A stretch of DNA of 64,000 nucleotides from positions 1-64,000 of the forward strand of contig ONND01000009.1 in the NCBI GenBank assembly GCA_900319105.1, read 5' to 3'. Origin of the DNA: an uncultured Bacteroidales bacterium (GTDB lineage: Bacteria; Bacteroidota; Bacteroidia; Bacteroidales; Paludibacteraceae). Position numbers and translations under genes: made by a program. The notes under the pieces were generated by a model. The model saw only the letters and a program-made list of their open reading frames with translations, searched no databases and was not told the DNA's origin. This document shows positions 52,401 through 61,023 of the stretch, piece after piece (the first letter of the stretch is position 1; the number at the start of each line of letters is the position of its first letter).

Positions 52401-53660
52401 ATGAGTACTCTCTTATTCCTATTAGCATTCGTGAGCGCGTACGTAGGACGCGTAGTGGACGACAAAGGCGCCCCTATACCCTACGCGACTGTTTATCCGG
52501 AAATAGCCCCCGAATGGGGTACTGCGACCAATAACGACGGCTTATTCCGATTCGAAGCAAATCTGACGAATGACAGCCGGATTATCATCAGTTACATCGG
52601 CTATGAGAAGAAAGTAGTGACGAGTGGAGAACTGCTCCAAAAAAGCGAGAATGACTCGCTCTGGCAGACCATCGTGCTGCCGGAACAGCCTATCGCACTG
52701 CAGGAGATGGTCATTGCTGCCAAGCCAAGCAAACAACGCAACAAACGTAAAGCCATGGCCGCCCTACTCCACGCCGTCTATGTCAAGTTAGAGGAAGAGT
52801 TTCCGGACAACAACGCACAATACCATATAGTAAGCGACGTACGCATGAATAGCAACGGCTCCACATGGGGCATGGAGCAGATGATTGCGAACATCGTCGT
52901 GATGCCCGAGCAGGCAAAAGAAGGACGAGACTCCGTACAGTTTCAAGGACGGTATTGCAAGCGTTTCTTTGATGCACAAAAACGCAGACAGGCGGATTCG
53001 ATACTCGCCGGAGAAGCGATTGAGCGCCTGGAGAAGAAACAAAAAGAGAAATTCATGCGCAAAGCCGCTAATGCAGTCGATAGCGGCGTGGTCGTTCACA
53101 GGGCTCTGTTCAGCATGGGCAATATGCGGTACGACTTCGAGCAAACGATGGGCGACACCAAGCATTGGAAAGTGAGCAATGAGTCGGAGGGAGAAACAGT
53201 CCTGACCCACAAGCAGACCATCAGCAAATACTTGGGTTTCTTCAAAATGACTTTCCAACGCCATTATATTGTCGATTCGAAGACTTACGCCGTACGGCGG
53301 TTCTCCGAGCACGCGGAAGTCAAGGTGACTATCCCGTTTGGCATCAAGCTGAATAAAGACCAGCTACAAATGCTCAATCTGATCAATATGGACGAACAGC
53401 GGATTGAGAAATTCCGCCTCAAGAAACTGCGTTGTAATATAGACATGAATACGATTTACCAGCGTCAGGACGGACAGGTCTATATGCAGGAACGGAACAT
53501 GATCGTCGATGCGCATATCTTGGGTTCCAAGAAAGCCGAGATTCCGCTTATTATCAAGGCTACACAGCGTGTGACTGACTTACAGACGCAAGATGTCAAA
53601 CCACTTCGACAGGATCAAATCACCCGCCGCCTCAAACGCGAGATCGTGGAGATATACTGA
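52401..53660 (+). CDS. Exported protein with carboxypeptidase-like regulatory domain
   Basis: A 419-residue protein with a short signal-like N-terminus (STLLFLLAFVSAYVG), followed by a carboxypeptidase-regulatory-like beta domain: GRVVDDKGAPIPYATVYPE, GTATNNDGLFRFEANL and IIISYIGYEKK. The rest is rich in Lys, Arg and Glu and is strand- and helix-mixed, with no family that I recognise. It resembles the N-terminal half of the DUF5686 protein at 37405, but without a barrel. It is probably cotranscribed with the DUF4421 gene. Confidence 0.78.
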   Translation: MSTLLFLLAFVSAYVGRVVDDKGAPIPYATVYPEIAPEWGTATNNDGLFRFEANLTNDSRIIISYIGYEKKVVTSGELLQKSENDSLWQTIVLPEQPIALQEMVIAAKPSKQRNKRKAMAALLHAVYVKLEEEFPDNNAQYHIVSDVRMNSNGSTWGMEQMIANIVVMPEQAKEGRDSVQFQGRYCKRFFDAQKRRQADSILAGEAIERLEKKQKEKFMRKAANAVDSGVVVHRALFSMGNMRYDFEQTMGDTKHWKVSNESEGETVLTHKQTISKYLGFFKMTFQRHYIVDSKTYAVRRFSEHAEVKVTIPFGIKLNKDQLQMLNLINMDEQRIEKFRLKKLRCNIDMNTIYQRQDGQVYMQERNMIVDAHILGSKKAEIPLIIKATQRVTDLQTQDVKPLRQDQITRRLKREIVEIY

Positions 53661-53913
53661 TGAATGTAGTCCAATTATAAGTAAAATACGATATTTCCAC
53701 CTGACCATCACGGGACCATCTTCCGAGAAAAGAAAAAACACAACATTTGAAGACCTTGCGTGGAGGTTACGCCATCTATTATCTTTCTGTTTTTGTCCCT
53801 TGTCCCTCCCCTTGAGGGGGAGCCGGAGCGGGTTCTACCTTATACCGTACACTTTACACCGCACACCTTTATTATGTTTCTTATAAAACTAACCAAAAAA
53901 ATCTTCGATTTTC
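53661..53913. other. Repeat-rich intergenic region upstream of glyQS
   Basis: No open frame looks coding. Three repeat types stand next to each other: TTGTCCCTTGTCCC at about 53795, a CTCCCC-TTGA-GGGGGAG palindrome at 53805-53840, and an ACCTTATACCGTACACTTT block from about 53838 to 53875. Confidence 0.7.
53795..53875. repeat. Composite repeat block
   Basis: The same three element types that occur singly in or beside genes elsewhere (folC/prmA/apbE palindrome, GACAAAGG-type, GGTGTACGG-type) are stacked here. Confidence 0.7.
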
Positions 53914-53914
53914 C

Positions 53915-53945
53915 TTGCATATATCAAAAAAAAGCAGTAATTTTG
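53915..53945 (+). promoter_or_regulatory. glyQS promoter
   Basis: TTGCATATATC starts at 53915, followed by an A-tract, with the -7 box TAATTTTG at 53938-53945. Unlike the others it drives a leader of about 90 nt. Confidence 0.85.
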
Positions 53946-53952
53946 CAGGCAA

Positions 53953-53972
53953 AATTGGTTCAATAACCAATT
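53953..53972. promoter_or_regulatory. Inverted repeat at the start of the glyQS leader
   Basis: AATTGGTT-CAAT-AACCAATT, perfect 8-bp arms with a 4-nt loop, 7 nt after the -7 box. It could be an operator or a 5' hairpin. Confidence 0.55.
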
Positions 53973-53984
53973 GACCCAATAAAT

Positions 53985-54042
53985 GGTACATGGTTAATGA
54001 CCAAATAGTAAATGAATTATTGATTAAATCGTAAATAGCTTT
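53985..54042. repeat. Short-period repeat in the glyQS leader
   Basis: AATGGTACATGG, TTAATGACCAAATAGTAAATG and similar units. The same words are in the prmA and yicC leaders. Confidence 0.6.
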
Positions 54043-55620
54043 ATGGCACAACAAACACAAGAAGAAACATTTAAAAAGATCGTTGCCCACTGCAAGGAAT
54101 ACGGTTTTGTATTCCCTTCCAGCGAGATCTATGACGGTCTGGGCGCTGTGTATGACTATGGTCAGAACGGCGTGGAGTTGAAGAACAATATCAAGCGTTA
54201 TTGGTGGGATTCGATGACGCTGCTGCATGAGAACATCGTCGGTATAGACGCCGCTATCTTCATGCACCCGACGACCTGGAAAGCATCGGGACACGTGGAT
54301 GCGTTCAACGATCCGTTGATCGATAACCGCGACTCAAAGAAGCGCTACCGCGCAGACGTGCTGATCGAGGATCAGATTGCCAAATACGACGACAAGATTG
54401 CCAAAGAGGTAGAGAAAGCCCGCAAGCGTTTCGGCGAGAGTTTCGACGAGGAGATGTTCAAAGCCACCAACGAGCGCGTGAAAGAGCATATTGCCAAACG
54501 CGAAGCACTCCACGAGCGTTATGCCAAAGCGATGAACGACAATGATTTGGCAGAGTTGAAGCAGATTATCTTGGACGAAGAGATCGTTTGCCCGATTTCG
54601 GGTACACGCAACTGGACCGACGTAAGGCAGTTCAACCTCATGTTCCAGACCGAGATGGGTTCAACGGCAGACGGCGCGATGAAGATTTATCTTCGTCCGG
54701 AGACCGCACAGGGTATCTTCGTCAATTTCCTCAACGTACAGAAAACCGGCCGCATGAAGATCCCGTTCGGTATCGCGCAGATCGGTAAGGCCTTCCGTAA
54801 CGAGATCGTGGCACGCCAGTTCATCTTCCGTATGCGTGAGTTCGAGCAGATGGAGATGCAGTTCTTCGTTCGCCCGGGTTCCGAACTTAAATGGTTCGAG
54901 CATTGGAAGCAGTTTCGCCTCAAATGGCACAAAGCGCTGGGTTTGGGTGACGAGAAATACCGTTTCCACGACCATGACAAATTGGCACACTATGCCAATG
55001 CCGCTACGGATATCGAGTTCCTCATGCCGTTCGGTTTCAAGGAGGTGGAGGGTATCCACAGCCGTACGAACTTCGACCTCTCGCAGCACGCCAAGTACAG
55101 CGGAAAGAAGATCGAGTACTTCGATCCGGAGCTCAACCAGAGCTATACTCCGTACGTCATCGAGACCTCTATCGGTGTCGATCGTATGTTCCTAAGCGTT
55201 ATGTGTTCGTCCTACGAGGAGCAGCAACTGGAAGGCGGCGACACCCGTGTCGTTCTCCACTTACCGCCGGTATTGGCTCCGGTAAAGGCTTGTATCATGC
55301 CGCTTGTCAAGAAAGACGGTCTGCCTGAGAAAGCACGCGAGATCATGAACGAACTCAAGTTCGATTTCAAGGTCGCTTATGACGAGAAAGACTCCATCGG
55401 TAAGCGCTACCGCCGTCAGGATGCAGTAGGTACTCCGTTCTGTATCACCGTCGATCATGACACGCTCAATGACGGGTGTGTGACCGTTCGTTACCGCGAC
55501 ACCATGACCCAGGACCGCGTCAAGATCGAGGATCTGCACGAGATCATCCGCAAAGCCACCGACGCCAAAGAGCTCTACCGCAAAATCGTCGGCAACTCCA
55601 TGGAGGATACGATGGAATGA
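54043..55620 (+). CDS. glyS: Glycyl-tRNA synthetase, single-chain type
   Basis: A class II aminoacyl-tRNA synthetase of the alpha2 type, 525 residues. Features: N-terminal IVAHCKEYGFVFPSSEIYDGLGAVYDYGQNG, motif 2 region FRNEIVARQFIFRMREFEQMEMQFFVRP, LRPETAQGIFVNFLN, motif 3 with TSIGVDRMFLSVM, and the anticodon-binding domain from VLAPVKACIMPL. Length and order are typical. cdsA follows after 23 nt, separated by an ATGATGAAATGATGAA repeat. Confidence 0.97.
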   Translation: MAQQTQEETFKKIVAHCKEYGFVFPSSEIYDGLGAVYDYGQNGVELKNNIKRYWWDSMTLLHENIVGIDAAIFMHPTTWKASGHVDAFNDPLIDNRDSKKRYRADVLIEDQIAKYDDKIAKEVEKARKRFGESFDEEMFKATNERVKEHIAKREALHERYAKAMNDNDLAELKQIILDEEIVCPISGTRNWTDVRQFNLMFQTEMGSTADGAMKIYLRPETAQGIFVNFLNVQKTGRMKIPFGIAQIGKAFRNEIVARQFIFRMREFEQMEMQFFVRPGSELKWFEHWKQFRLKWHKALGLGDEKYRFHDHDKLAHYANAATDIEFLMPFGFKEVEGIHSRTNFDLSQHAKYSGKKIEYFDPELNQSYTPYVIETSIGVDRMFLSVMCSSYEEQQLEGGDTRVVLHLPPVLAPVKACIMPLVKKDGLPEKAREIMNELKFDFKVAYDEKDSIGKRYRRQDAVGTPFCITVDHDTLNDGCVTVRYRDTMTQDRVKIEDLHEIIRKATDAKELYRKIVGNSMEDTME

Positions 55621-55643
55621 TGAAATGATGAACACAAAGAATT

Positions 55644-56474
55644 ATGTCAGATTTATTGAAAAGAACCCTTAGCGGGGCAGTTTATGTGGCGGTGATCGTC
55701 ATGAGTATTCTGTATTGGCATGGATTCTTCTGGAGCCTTTTGGTTTCCATTATTTCGTGCTGGGCGGTACATGAGTATGACAGACTCACCCACCCTCATT
55801 GTATGTTGGATTTCTATAGCGAGTTAGCCGCTTTTGCATTGCCTTTCTCCGTAGCGTACTGCGTGACGCACCATTCCATCCATCTGCTCCTTTTCTATTG
55901 CATCATCATGGTTTTCTGCGTGCTCGTGGAGCTATGGGATAAAAATGAAAATCCGCTTGTTCACTGGGGTTTCCTCTTGGTAGGCCAAGTGATGATTGCA
56001 TTGCCGTTTGCGCTGATGAATGTACTCTGCTTAATCAACAACTATCTCCTCTTGGCGGTTTTCGTCCTCATCTGGGTCAACGATACTTTCGCCTACTGCA
56101 TAGGCGTATCCACGGCGAAACTACCCGGCGGAAACCATAAGATGTTTCCCCGCGTGAGCCCGAAAAAGAGTTGGGAAGGTCTGATAGGAGGTATGGTCTT
56201 CACGATCGGAGCCGCTTTCATCCTTAATTATTTCGGATGGTTTGATACCATCGTCAAAGAGGGAAACGGATACGTGATCGCCGGAGCGTTCGGATTGATC
56301 GTCAGCATCTTCGGTACTTTAGGTGACCTCGTAGAGAGTTTGATGAAGCGTACGGTGGGCGTCAAGGACTCCGGACATTTTCTACCCGGACACGGAGGTG
56401 TGCTCGACCGCTTTGACTCCAGCCTCATGGCTGCGCCAATGGTTTTATTCCTCGTGCTGCTGATGATATGCTAA
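55644..56474 (+). CDS. cdsA: Phosphatidate cytidylyltransferase
   Basis: Makes CDP-diacylglycerol for phospholipid synthesis. The 276-residue polytopic membrane protein carries the signature SPKKSWEGLIGG and the C-terminal LGDLVESLMKRTVGVKDSGHFLPGHGGVLDRFDSSLMAAP. Hydrophobic helices cover most of residues 10-220. The gene overlaps the next by 7 nt. Upstream glyQS is in the same direction. Confidence 0.96.
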   Translation: MSDLLKRTLSGAVYVAVIVMSILYWHGFFWSLLVSIISCWAVHEYDRLTHPHCMLDFYSELAAFALPFSVAYCVTHHSIHLLLFYCIIMVFCVLVELWDKNENPLVHWGFLLVGQVMIALPFALMNVLCLINNYLLLAVFVLIWVNDTFAYCIGVSTAKLPGGNHKMFPRVSPKKSWEGLIGGMVFTIGAAFILNYFGWFDTIVKEGNGYVIAGAFGLIVSIFGTLGDLVESLMKRTVGVKDSGHFLPGHGGVLDRFDSSLMAAPMVLFLVLLMIC

Positions 56475-57334
56475 AAGCGCTCGTTGCGATACTATCACGT
56501 CTGCCTTTGGGTCTGCATTATTGGGTTGCGGATTATATTCTATACCCGCTTATTACCTATGTCGTCCGTTACCGGAGGCGCATGGTGCAACGCAATATAG
56601 GTAACGCTTTCCCGGAGAAGACTCCCGCTGAGCGGAACCGCATCTTACGGGATTTCTACCATCAGTTCACCTATACCATCGTGGAAAATATCTACGGCTA
56701 CCGCTGTTCGGACGAAGAGATGCGCCAGCGTGTGGTATTCAAGAATATGGAGGAAGTGAACCGCCTTACCGACGCTGCCGGTGGAGCCATCTTCATGTTA
56801 GCGCATATGGGCAACTGGGAGTGGCAGGCGTCCGTACAGCAATGGGTTAGTCCGGGCGTCAAGGAGCTCAATGTCTATCGTAAACTCAAGAGTGCGTCGA
56901 TGGATGCACTGATGTTAGCCATCCGTGCCAAGCGAGGAGGAGAGTGCGTGGAGAAACAACGTATTCTGCGGGAAATGATACGCTACCGTGCCGCCAAACA
57001 GCCTGTTACCATCGGCCTGCTCAGCGACCAGAAACCGAGACCCGAAGTGACACGCACATGGGTCAATTTCCTACATCAGGACACGGGGTTCTTGGACGGA
57101 GGGGAAGTGTTAGGTACCAAATTCGGTTATCCTGTTTTCTACGCCAATATCCAACGCGTCCAACGCGGATACTACGTCACCGACTTGCGTGTTATCTGCG
57201 CCGACCCGAAGAATGCCACAGAAGGCGAGATCACCAAGGCCTACGCACGGGAACTGGAGCAAAATATCCAAGAGCAACCCCATCTCTGGCTCTGGACGCA
57301 TAACCGGTGGAAATGGAAAAGACCTCAAATCTGA
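56468..57334 (+). CDS. LpxL/HtrB-like lysophospholipid acyltransferase
   Basis: A 288-residue acyltransferase of the lipid A late-acylation family. The catalytic HX4E motif is in FMLAHMGNWEW near residue 120, and IGLLSDQKPRPEVTRTWVNFLHQDTGFLDG is the second conserved region. The start is the ATG at 56468, inside the last codons of cdsA. It probably acylates lipid A or another glycolipid at the inner membrane. The substrate is not determined. Confidence 0.9.
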   Translation: MLKALVAILSRLPLGLHYWVADYILYPLITYVVRYRRRMVQRNIGNAFPEKTPAERNRILRDFYHQFTYTIVENIYGYRCSDEEMRQRVVFKNMEEVNRLTDAAGGAIFMLAHMGNWEWQASVQQWVSPGVKELNVYRKLKSASMDALMLAIRAKRGGECVEKQRILREMIRYRAAKQPVTIGLLSDQKPRPEVTRTWVNFLHQDTGFLDGGEVLGTKFGYPVFYANIQRVQRGYYVTDLRVICADPKNATEGEITKAYARELEQNIQEQPHLWLWTHNRWKWKRPQI

Positions 57335-57350
57335 CATCTGACATCTATAA

Positions 57351-58277
57351 ATGAAATGTAGCGTAATCATATTGAATTGGAACGGCGTAGCCCATCTGCG
57401 GACCTACCTCCCGTCTGTGCTGAAAGCGAATAGCCCGGAACCTATAGCCGATATTATTGTCGCCGACAATGGCAGTACGGACGATAGTTTGGCTGTTCTC
57501 GCCAAGGAGTTTCCGTCCGTCAAAACCATCGTGCTGGACAAGAACTACGGCTTTGCTGAGGGCTATAACCGCGCTATTGGGAAGTTGTCAGAACTCAGAG
57601 GTCAGAAGTCAGAAACAGAGCCGGAGTATATCGTGCTGCTCAATAGCGATGTCGAAGTGACGGAAGGATGGCTAAATCCCCTACTCGACTACATGGACAC
57701 CCATGCAGATGTCGCGGCGGTACAGCCTAAGATACGCAGTTGGCGCAACAAGGCCTTCTTCGAGCATGCCGGAGCTGCCGGAGGTTTCATCAACGCCCTG
57801 GGTTATCCCTATTGCCGCGGACGCGTCTTATGGCATGTAGAGGAAGACAAAGGTCAGTACGACACGCCGATAGAAGTCGATTGGACCTCGGGTGCATGTA
57901 TGCTCGTGCGTACGCAAGTATATAAGGATTGCGGGGGACTGGATGCCTCTTTCTTCGCCCACATGGAGGAGATCGACCTATGCTGGCGGATGCGTAATGC
58001 CGGATGGCGCCTGATGTGCCTACCACAGAGTGTCGTCTATCATCTCGGTGGCGGTTCCCTCGCCTACGAGAGCCCGCGTAAGACCTACCTCAACCATCGT
58101 AACAACCTCCTCATGATCCATAAAAACAAACAACACCCGGGAGGGGTGTTGTTGATCCGTTTCTTCTTGGATTATGCCGCGGCTCTCTTCTATCTGCTGC
58201 AAGGCCGTTGGGCAGCCTGCAAAGCAGTTTTCCAAGCCCGCAGAGACTACCACAAGCTGTTAGAAACCAAAGCTTAG
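57351..58277 (+). CDS. GT2 family glycosyltransferase
   Basis: A 308-residue GT-A enzyme. The N-terminus is CSVIILNWNGVAHLRTYLPSV, then VADNGSTDDS, LLNSDVEVTEGWLNPL (acidic metal-binding region), and FFAHMEEIDLCWRMRNAGWRL with the ED-type catalytic acid. A C-terminal hydrophobic segment may attach it to the membrane. Residues about 78-90 (SELRGQKSETEPE) come from a TCAGAGGTCAGAAGTCAGA repeat. The 3' end overlaps the convergent Wzi-like gene by 18 nt and contains that gene's terminator. Confidence 0.92.
   Translation: MKCSVIILNWNGVAHLRTYLPSVLKANSPEPIADIIVADNGSTDDSLAVLAKEFPSVKTIVLDKNYGFAEGYNRAIGKLSELRGQKSETEPEYIVLLNSDVEVTEGWLNPLLDYMDTHADVAAVQPKIRSWRNKAFFEHAGAAGGFINALGYPYCRGRVLWHVEEDKGQYDTPIEVDWTSGACMLVRTQVYKDCGGLDASFFAHMEEIDLCWRMRNAGWRLMCLPQSVVYHLGGGSLAYESPRKTYLNHRNNLLMIHKNKQHPGGVLLIRFFLDYAAALFYLLQGRWAACKAVFQARRDYHKLLETKA
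58126..58153 (-). terminator. Wzi-gene terminator inside the convergent GT2 gene
   Basis: On the minus strand, AACAACACCC (58153-58144) pairs with GGGTGTTGTT (58138-58129) around a 5-nt loop, followed by TG and a T-rich tail. It lies about 110 nt past the Wzi-like stop, in codons for the NKQHPGGVLLI part of the GT2 protein. Confidence 0.7.
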
Positions 58278-59978
58278 ACCGCACGTCACGGTCAGCGTTC
58301 TGCCGGCCAAATAGGCCGGTGTGTACTGCGATGCCTCCAAGGTATATGGACGCGCGTTGTGGTACATACAATCAACGTGTGCATAACAGTTATTGAAGAC
58401 CTCATAGATAGCGCGGAACTGTATCTCATCGTTACGCCAGATCTTATCCTTGAACGGCTTCTCCGCGATGATCTTACTGATATCGCCCCGGATATAATCG
58501 AAAGCCTTGTATTTCGTGTCCTGCGTGTAACTCAGTGTCAAACGCAAACTGCGTGTAGGACGATAAGACAGTTCGACAAAGATCGATTGTGAGTTAGCCC
58601 CCATATAATGCCCCATCAGATAACTATTCGACGTATAATCGAGCACTTTGATAGAGTGCGCATAGGTGGCTATATATGCGCGCATGAACTCGCCACGCAG
58701 ACTTAGTCCGCGTATCGGCCATCCGCTCCAATTGAAGCCCACAAGATACGATACCGGGTTCTTTTGCGGGTTCGATCGCTTGAGGCGGGAGAGCTTAAAC
58801 TCATCCAGGAAGAACGATCCGTACAATCTCAAATGATCCGTAGGACGCACCGTAATAGACGCAAAAGCCTGTGAGTTCTGATTCTCCGTTGAGACTCCTT
58901 TCGTCAGAAGGTGATCCAGCGATTTGAAGAACGCTATAGGAATAAAATACGCCGCTTGCACATTACGCTCCGCATAGACGATCGAGTTACCGAAACTGAA
59001 CTGGATATACTTGCAGGGCATGAAAGTGAACATATTCGCCGCCATAAACTTATTCGCCGGCCGGTACTCACGCTGGGTCGTCGAATCGGTCTGCTGCTCG
59101 GTATAGTAATAGGTCGAGTCAATCACGTTCGACGGCAGCCAGGCATGGAAATAATCGAACTGAAACCACTTACAAGGTGTCAGTTGGATGGTGAACATCG
59201 GTACTGCGGGGTTATGCGCCGAAAGGATATTCGAGCAATGTTGTGCGTCTCCCCAGGTGATCCGCTCACGTTGTACTCCGATACTTCCCCACCATGCGTA
59301 GAGCGATATACCGCCTCGTGAATCCGAAAAATCGCCTCCGGTCTCCGCCTCTTTGTATTGCACGCCGGGCAGGTTATTGAGAAAATGCGGCTGGGTGATG
59401 CGTGAGCCCATCATCCCTTGACCACGCCAACTATGATCACGGATAGAACCCCAGATTGCCACATGATGCGCGATATCCATCTGGATCTCGGCTCCGTACC
59501 AGCGATGCGTCAACGCGCCGCGTTTATTGTAGTACAAGTCCATACCTAAGATCGGACGTACCCGCATCTTGAAGATCTTGTCTTTCGTGAGGATATGCAG
59601 ACTCGGGTCTGCTAAGTTCAGGTTCGATACCTTCGTCCTCCATTGGGTCACATGACGATGCCCGTAGCTATAGTACGTCGGGATGGTGTCCAGCTCCAAA
59701 GCATAATCTTGCATGTAGAACTGCAGATCCTCTTTCTGCCTCTTGTTCAGCAGCGAGTCTTTCGCCTGCGCCTCTCTCAAACGCGCCGCAATATAATCAC
59801 GCGTATAGGGCTTGATCGCCGCATTCGTGCAGATCACGCCGTCCGTCGTCAACTCCTCCAGGAAATCATATATCTCCGTATATTCAATCGCCTGAGGAAT
59901 CCGTTGTGCCATGATGGACAAAGGACAAAGGACAACGGACAATAAGCAAGTCAGTATTTTACTTCTTATAGCGTGCAT
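58260..59978 (-). CDS. Wzi-like capsule assembly/outer-membrane barrel protein
   Basis: A 572-residue exported protein. After a signal peptide (ILTCLLSVVLCPLSIMAQ), the first domain (YTEIYDFLEELTTDGVI, RDYIAARLREAQAKDSLLNKRQKEDLQFYM) and the strand-rich barrel part (IHILTKD..., WRGQGMMGSR, TWGDAQHCSNILSAHN) fit the capsule-assembly Wzi family. It ends GRTLTVTCGLSFGF, a barrel-type C-terminus. It may hold surface polysaccharide. Codons 10-23 of the signal peptide are built from GTCCTTTGTCC repeats. The start overlaps the OmpH stop by 20 nt. Confidence 0.85.
   Translation of the reverse strand: MHAIRSKILTCLLSVVLCPLSIMAQRIPQAIEYTEIYDFLEELTTDGVICTNAAIKPYTRDYIAARLREAQAKDSLLNKRQKEDLQFYMQDYALELDTIPTYYSYGHRHVTQWRTKVSNLNLADPSLHILTKDKIFKMRVRPILGMDLYYNKRGALTHRWYGAEIQMDIAHHVAIWGSIRDHSWRGQGMMGSRITQPHFLNNLPGVQYKEAETGGDFSDSRGGISLYAWWGSIGVQRERITWGDAQHCSNILSAHNPAVPMFTIQLTPCKWFQFDYFHAWLPSNVIDSTYYYTEQQTDSTTQREYRPANKFMAANMFTFMPCKYIQFSFGNSIVYAERNVQAAYFIPIAFFKSLDHLLTKGVSTENQNSQAFASITVRPTDHLRLYGSFFLDEFKLSRLKRSNPQKNPVSYLVGFNWSGWPIRGLSLRGEFMRAYIATYAHSIKVLDYTSNSYLMGHYMGANSQSIFVELSYRPTRSLRLTLSYTQDTKYKAFDYIRGDISKIIAEKPFKDKIWRNDEIQFRAIYEVFNNCYAHVDCMYHNARPYTLEASQYTPAYLAGRTLTVTCGLSFGF
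59905..59950. repeat. GACAAAGG-type repeat encoding a signal peptide
   Basis: ATGGACAAAGGACAAAGGAC and an ACGGACAATAAG unit; on the minus strand these repeats encode LLSVVLCPLSIM of the Wzi-like protein. Confidence 0.75.
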
Positions 59979-60585
59979 TCAGTGCCTCAATTACGTTTTC
60001 GGTAATGTCGTAGCCCGCTACCTTATTCATCAGTACCGCCTCGTTGAGGACCAGATGGTAACGGCCGTCGGCATTGAACTCACGCAGATAAGCCTGTACC
60101 GAGTCCTGCAACTGTTGGGTCAGTTCAGCCTGCTCCTGCATGAAATCCGCACTCAGTTTCTGACGCAGGTTCTCCAAATCCTGCTGCTTAGCCATCAGCT
60201 GCTGCTCTTTCTTCTGCAGACGAGCCTGCTCGCTCTCGGCACGCTCACGACTCAGGAAAGCGTTTGCCTCTACCTTACGTTGGAAATCCACTACGTCGCG
60301 CTGGAAAGTCTCCACCTCTTTCTGGAGCGATTTAGCTTTCGTGTCGAGTTTCACGGTGGACTCCTCATAACGGGACATCAGTTTCTCCGATGCTTCTACG
60401 GCAAGCGTATAGTGCTTGAGGATCGAATCGGTGTTGATAACCGCAATCGGCAGCAACTCGCCTTGTGCGGCCACCTCGGTCGGTGCGGCCTTCTGCGTCT
60501 TCGGTCTGTAAATAAAGAATAACACAAACAGGACTACAATGCATAGTCCTAAAATAGCATTTACTAATGTTTGAATCTTGTTCAT
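59959..60585 (-). CDS. OmpH/Skp-like periplasmic protein
   Basis: About 208 residues with an N-terminal membrane anchor (TLVNAILGLCIVVLFVLFFIY) rather than a cleavable signal. The OmpH core includes IAVINTDSILKHYTLAVEASEKL, followed by a long coiled coil (residues about 75-150, KSLQKEVETFQRDVVDFQRKVEA...RLQKKEQQLMAKQQDLENLRQKL), and a C-terminal tail with VIEALNARYKK. Skp-like proteins chaperone outer-membrane proteins. The ATG at 60585 is preferred over one six codons upstream. Confidence 0.88.
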   Translation of the reverse strand: MNKIQTLVNAILGLCIVVLFVLFFIYRPKTQKAAPTEVAAQGELLPIAVINTDSILKHYTLAVEASEKLMSRYEESTVKLDTKAKSLQKEVETFQRDVVDFQRKVEANAFLSRERAESEQARLQKKEQQLMAKQQDLENLRQKLSADFMQEQAELTQQLQDSVQAYLREFNADGRYHLVLNEAVLMNKVAGYDITENVIEALNARYKK

Positions 60586-60617
60586 AATATCTAATAATTT
60601 CAATTTGATTTCTATTT

Positions 60618-60845
60618 TCAGTCTAATTCGTTCAGATCCATTTTGCGGTTCTGAATCTTCTTAGCAAGTTTGTCCTCCGCGAGGGCACAATGGATCTTGT
60701 CCTTTTTCATGCGTTCGTTCTCATGAATATGCTGGGAGCGGAAGGTATGATCCTTGCGGAAAAGCACTCCCACGCACAGCAACACCATTGCTCCGCTTAT
60801 CAATCCTATGGCCATCAAAATCTCCATATGCACACAATACCTCAT
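60618..60845 (-). CDS. Small membrane protein of unknown function
   Basis: About 75 residues: one hydrophobic helix (EILMAIGLISGAMVLLCVGVLF), then a charged tail rich in Lys, His and Asp (RKDHTFRSQHIHENERMKKDKIHCALAEDKLAKKIQ). I recognise no family. An in-frame ATG at 60827 (MEILMAIG) is a plausible alternative start. The promoter at 60860-60890 places the ATG at 60845 about 8 nt into the transcript. The OmpH-like gene follows 32 nt downstream, in the same transcription unit. Confidence 0.7.
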   Translation of the reverse strand: MRYCVHMEILMAIGLISGAMVLLCVGVLFRKDHTFRSQHIHENERMKKDKIHCALAEDKLAKKIQNRKMDLNELD

Positions 60846-60859
60846 TTTAAAATCCGCCG

Positions 60860-60890
60860 CAAAATTACAAATAATATTCCACATATGCAA
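60860..60890 (-). promoter_or_regulatory. Promoter of the small membrane protein operon
   Basis: On the minus strand TTGCATATGTGG starts at 60890 and the -7 box TAATTTTG covers 60867-60860. Confidence 0.8.
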
Positions 60891-60927
60891 GTTTTTTGGT
60901 AATTTTTAAGAAAAAATGCACAAATAC

Positions 60928-60958
60928 TTGCGTATATCAAAAATTATATGTAATTTTG
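60928..60958 (+). promoter_or_regulatory. Promoter of the beta-barrel/lipoprotein operon
   Basis: TTGCGTATATC starts at 60928, with the -7 box TAATTTTG at 60951-60958. The leader is about 60 nt. Confidence 0.85.
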
Positions 60959-61023
60959 CAGCCGGATAATGAAAGTAACGATTGTTACCTATCAACTAAT
61001 TATTAACAAACAATTCTACTCTT

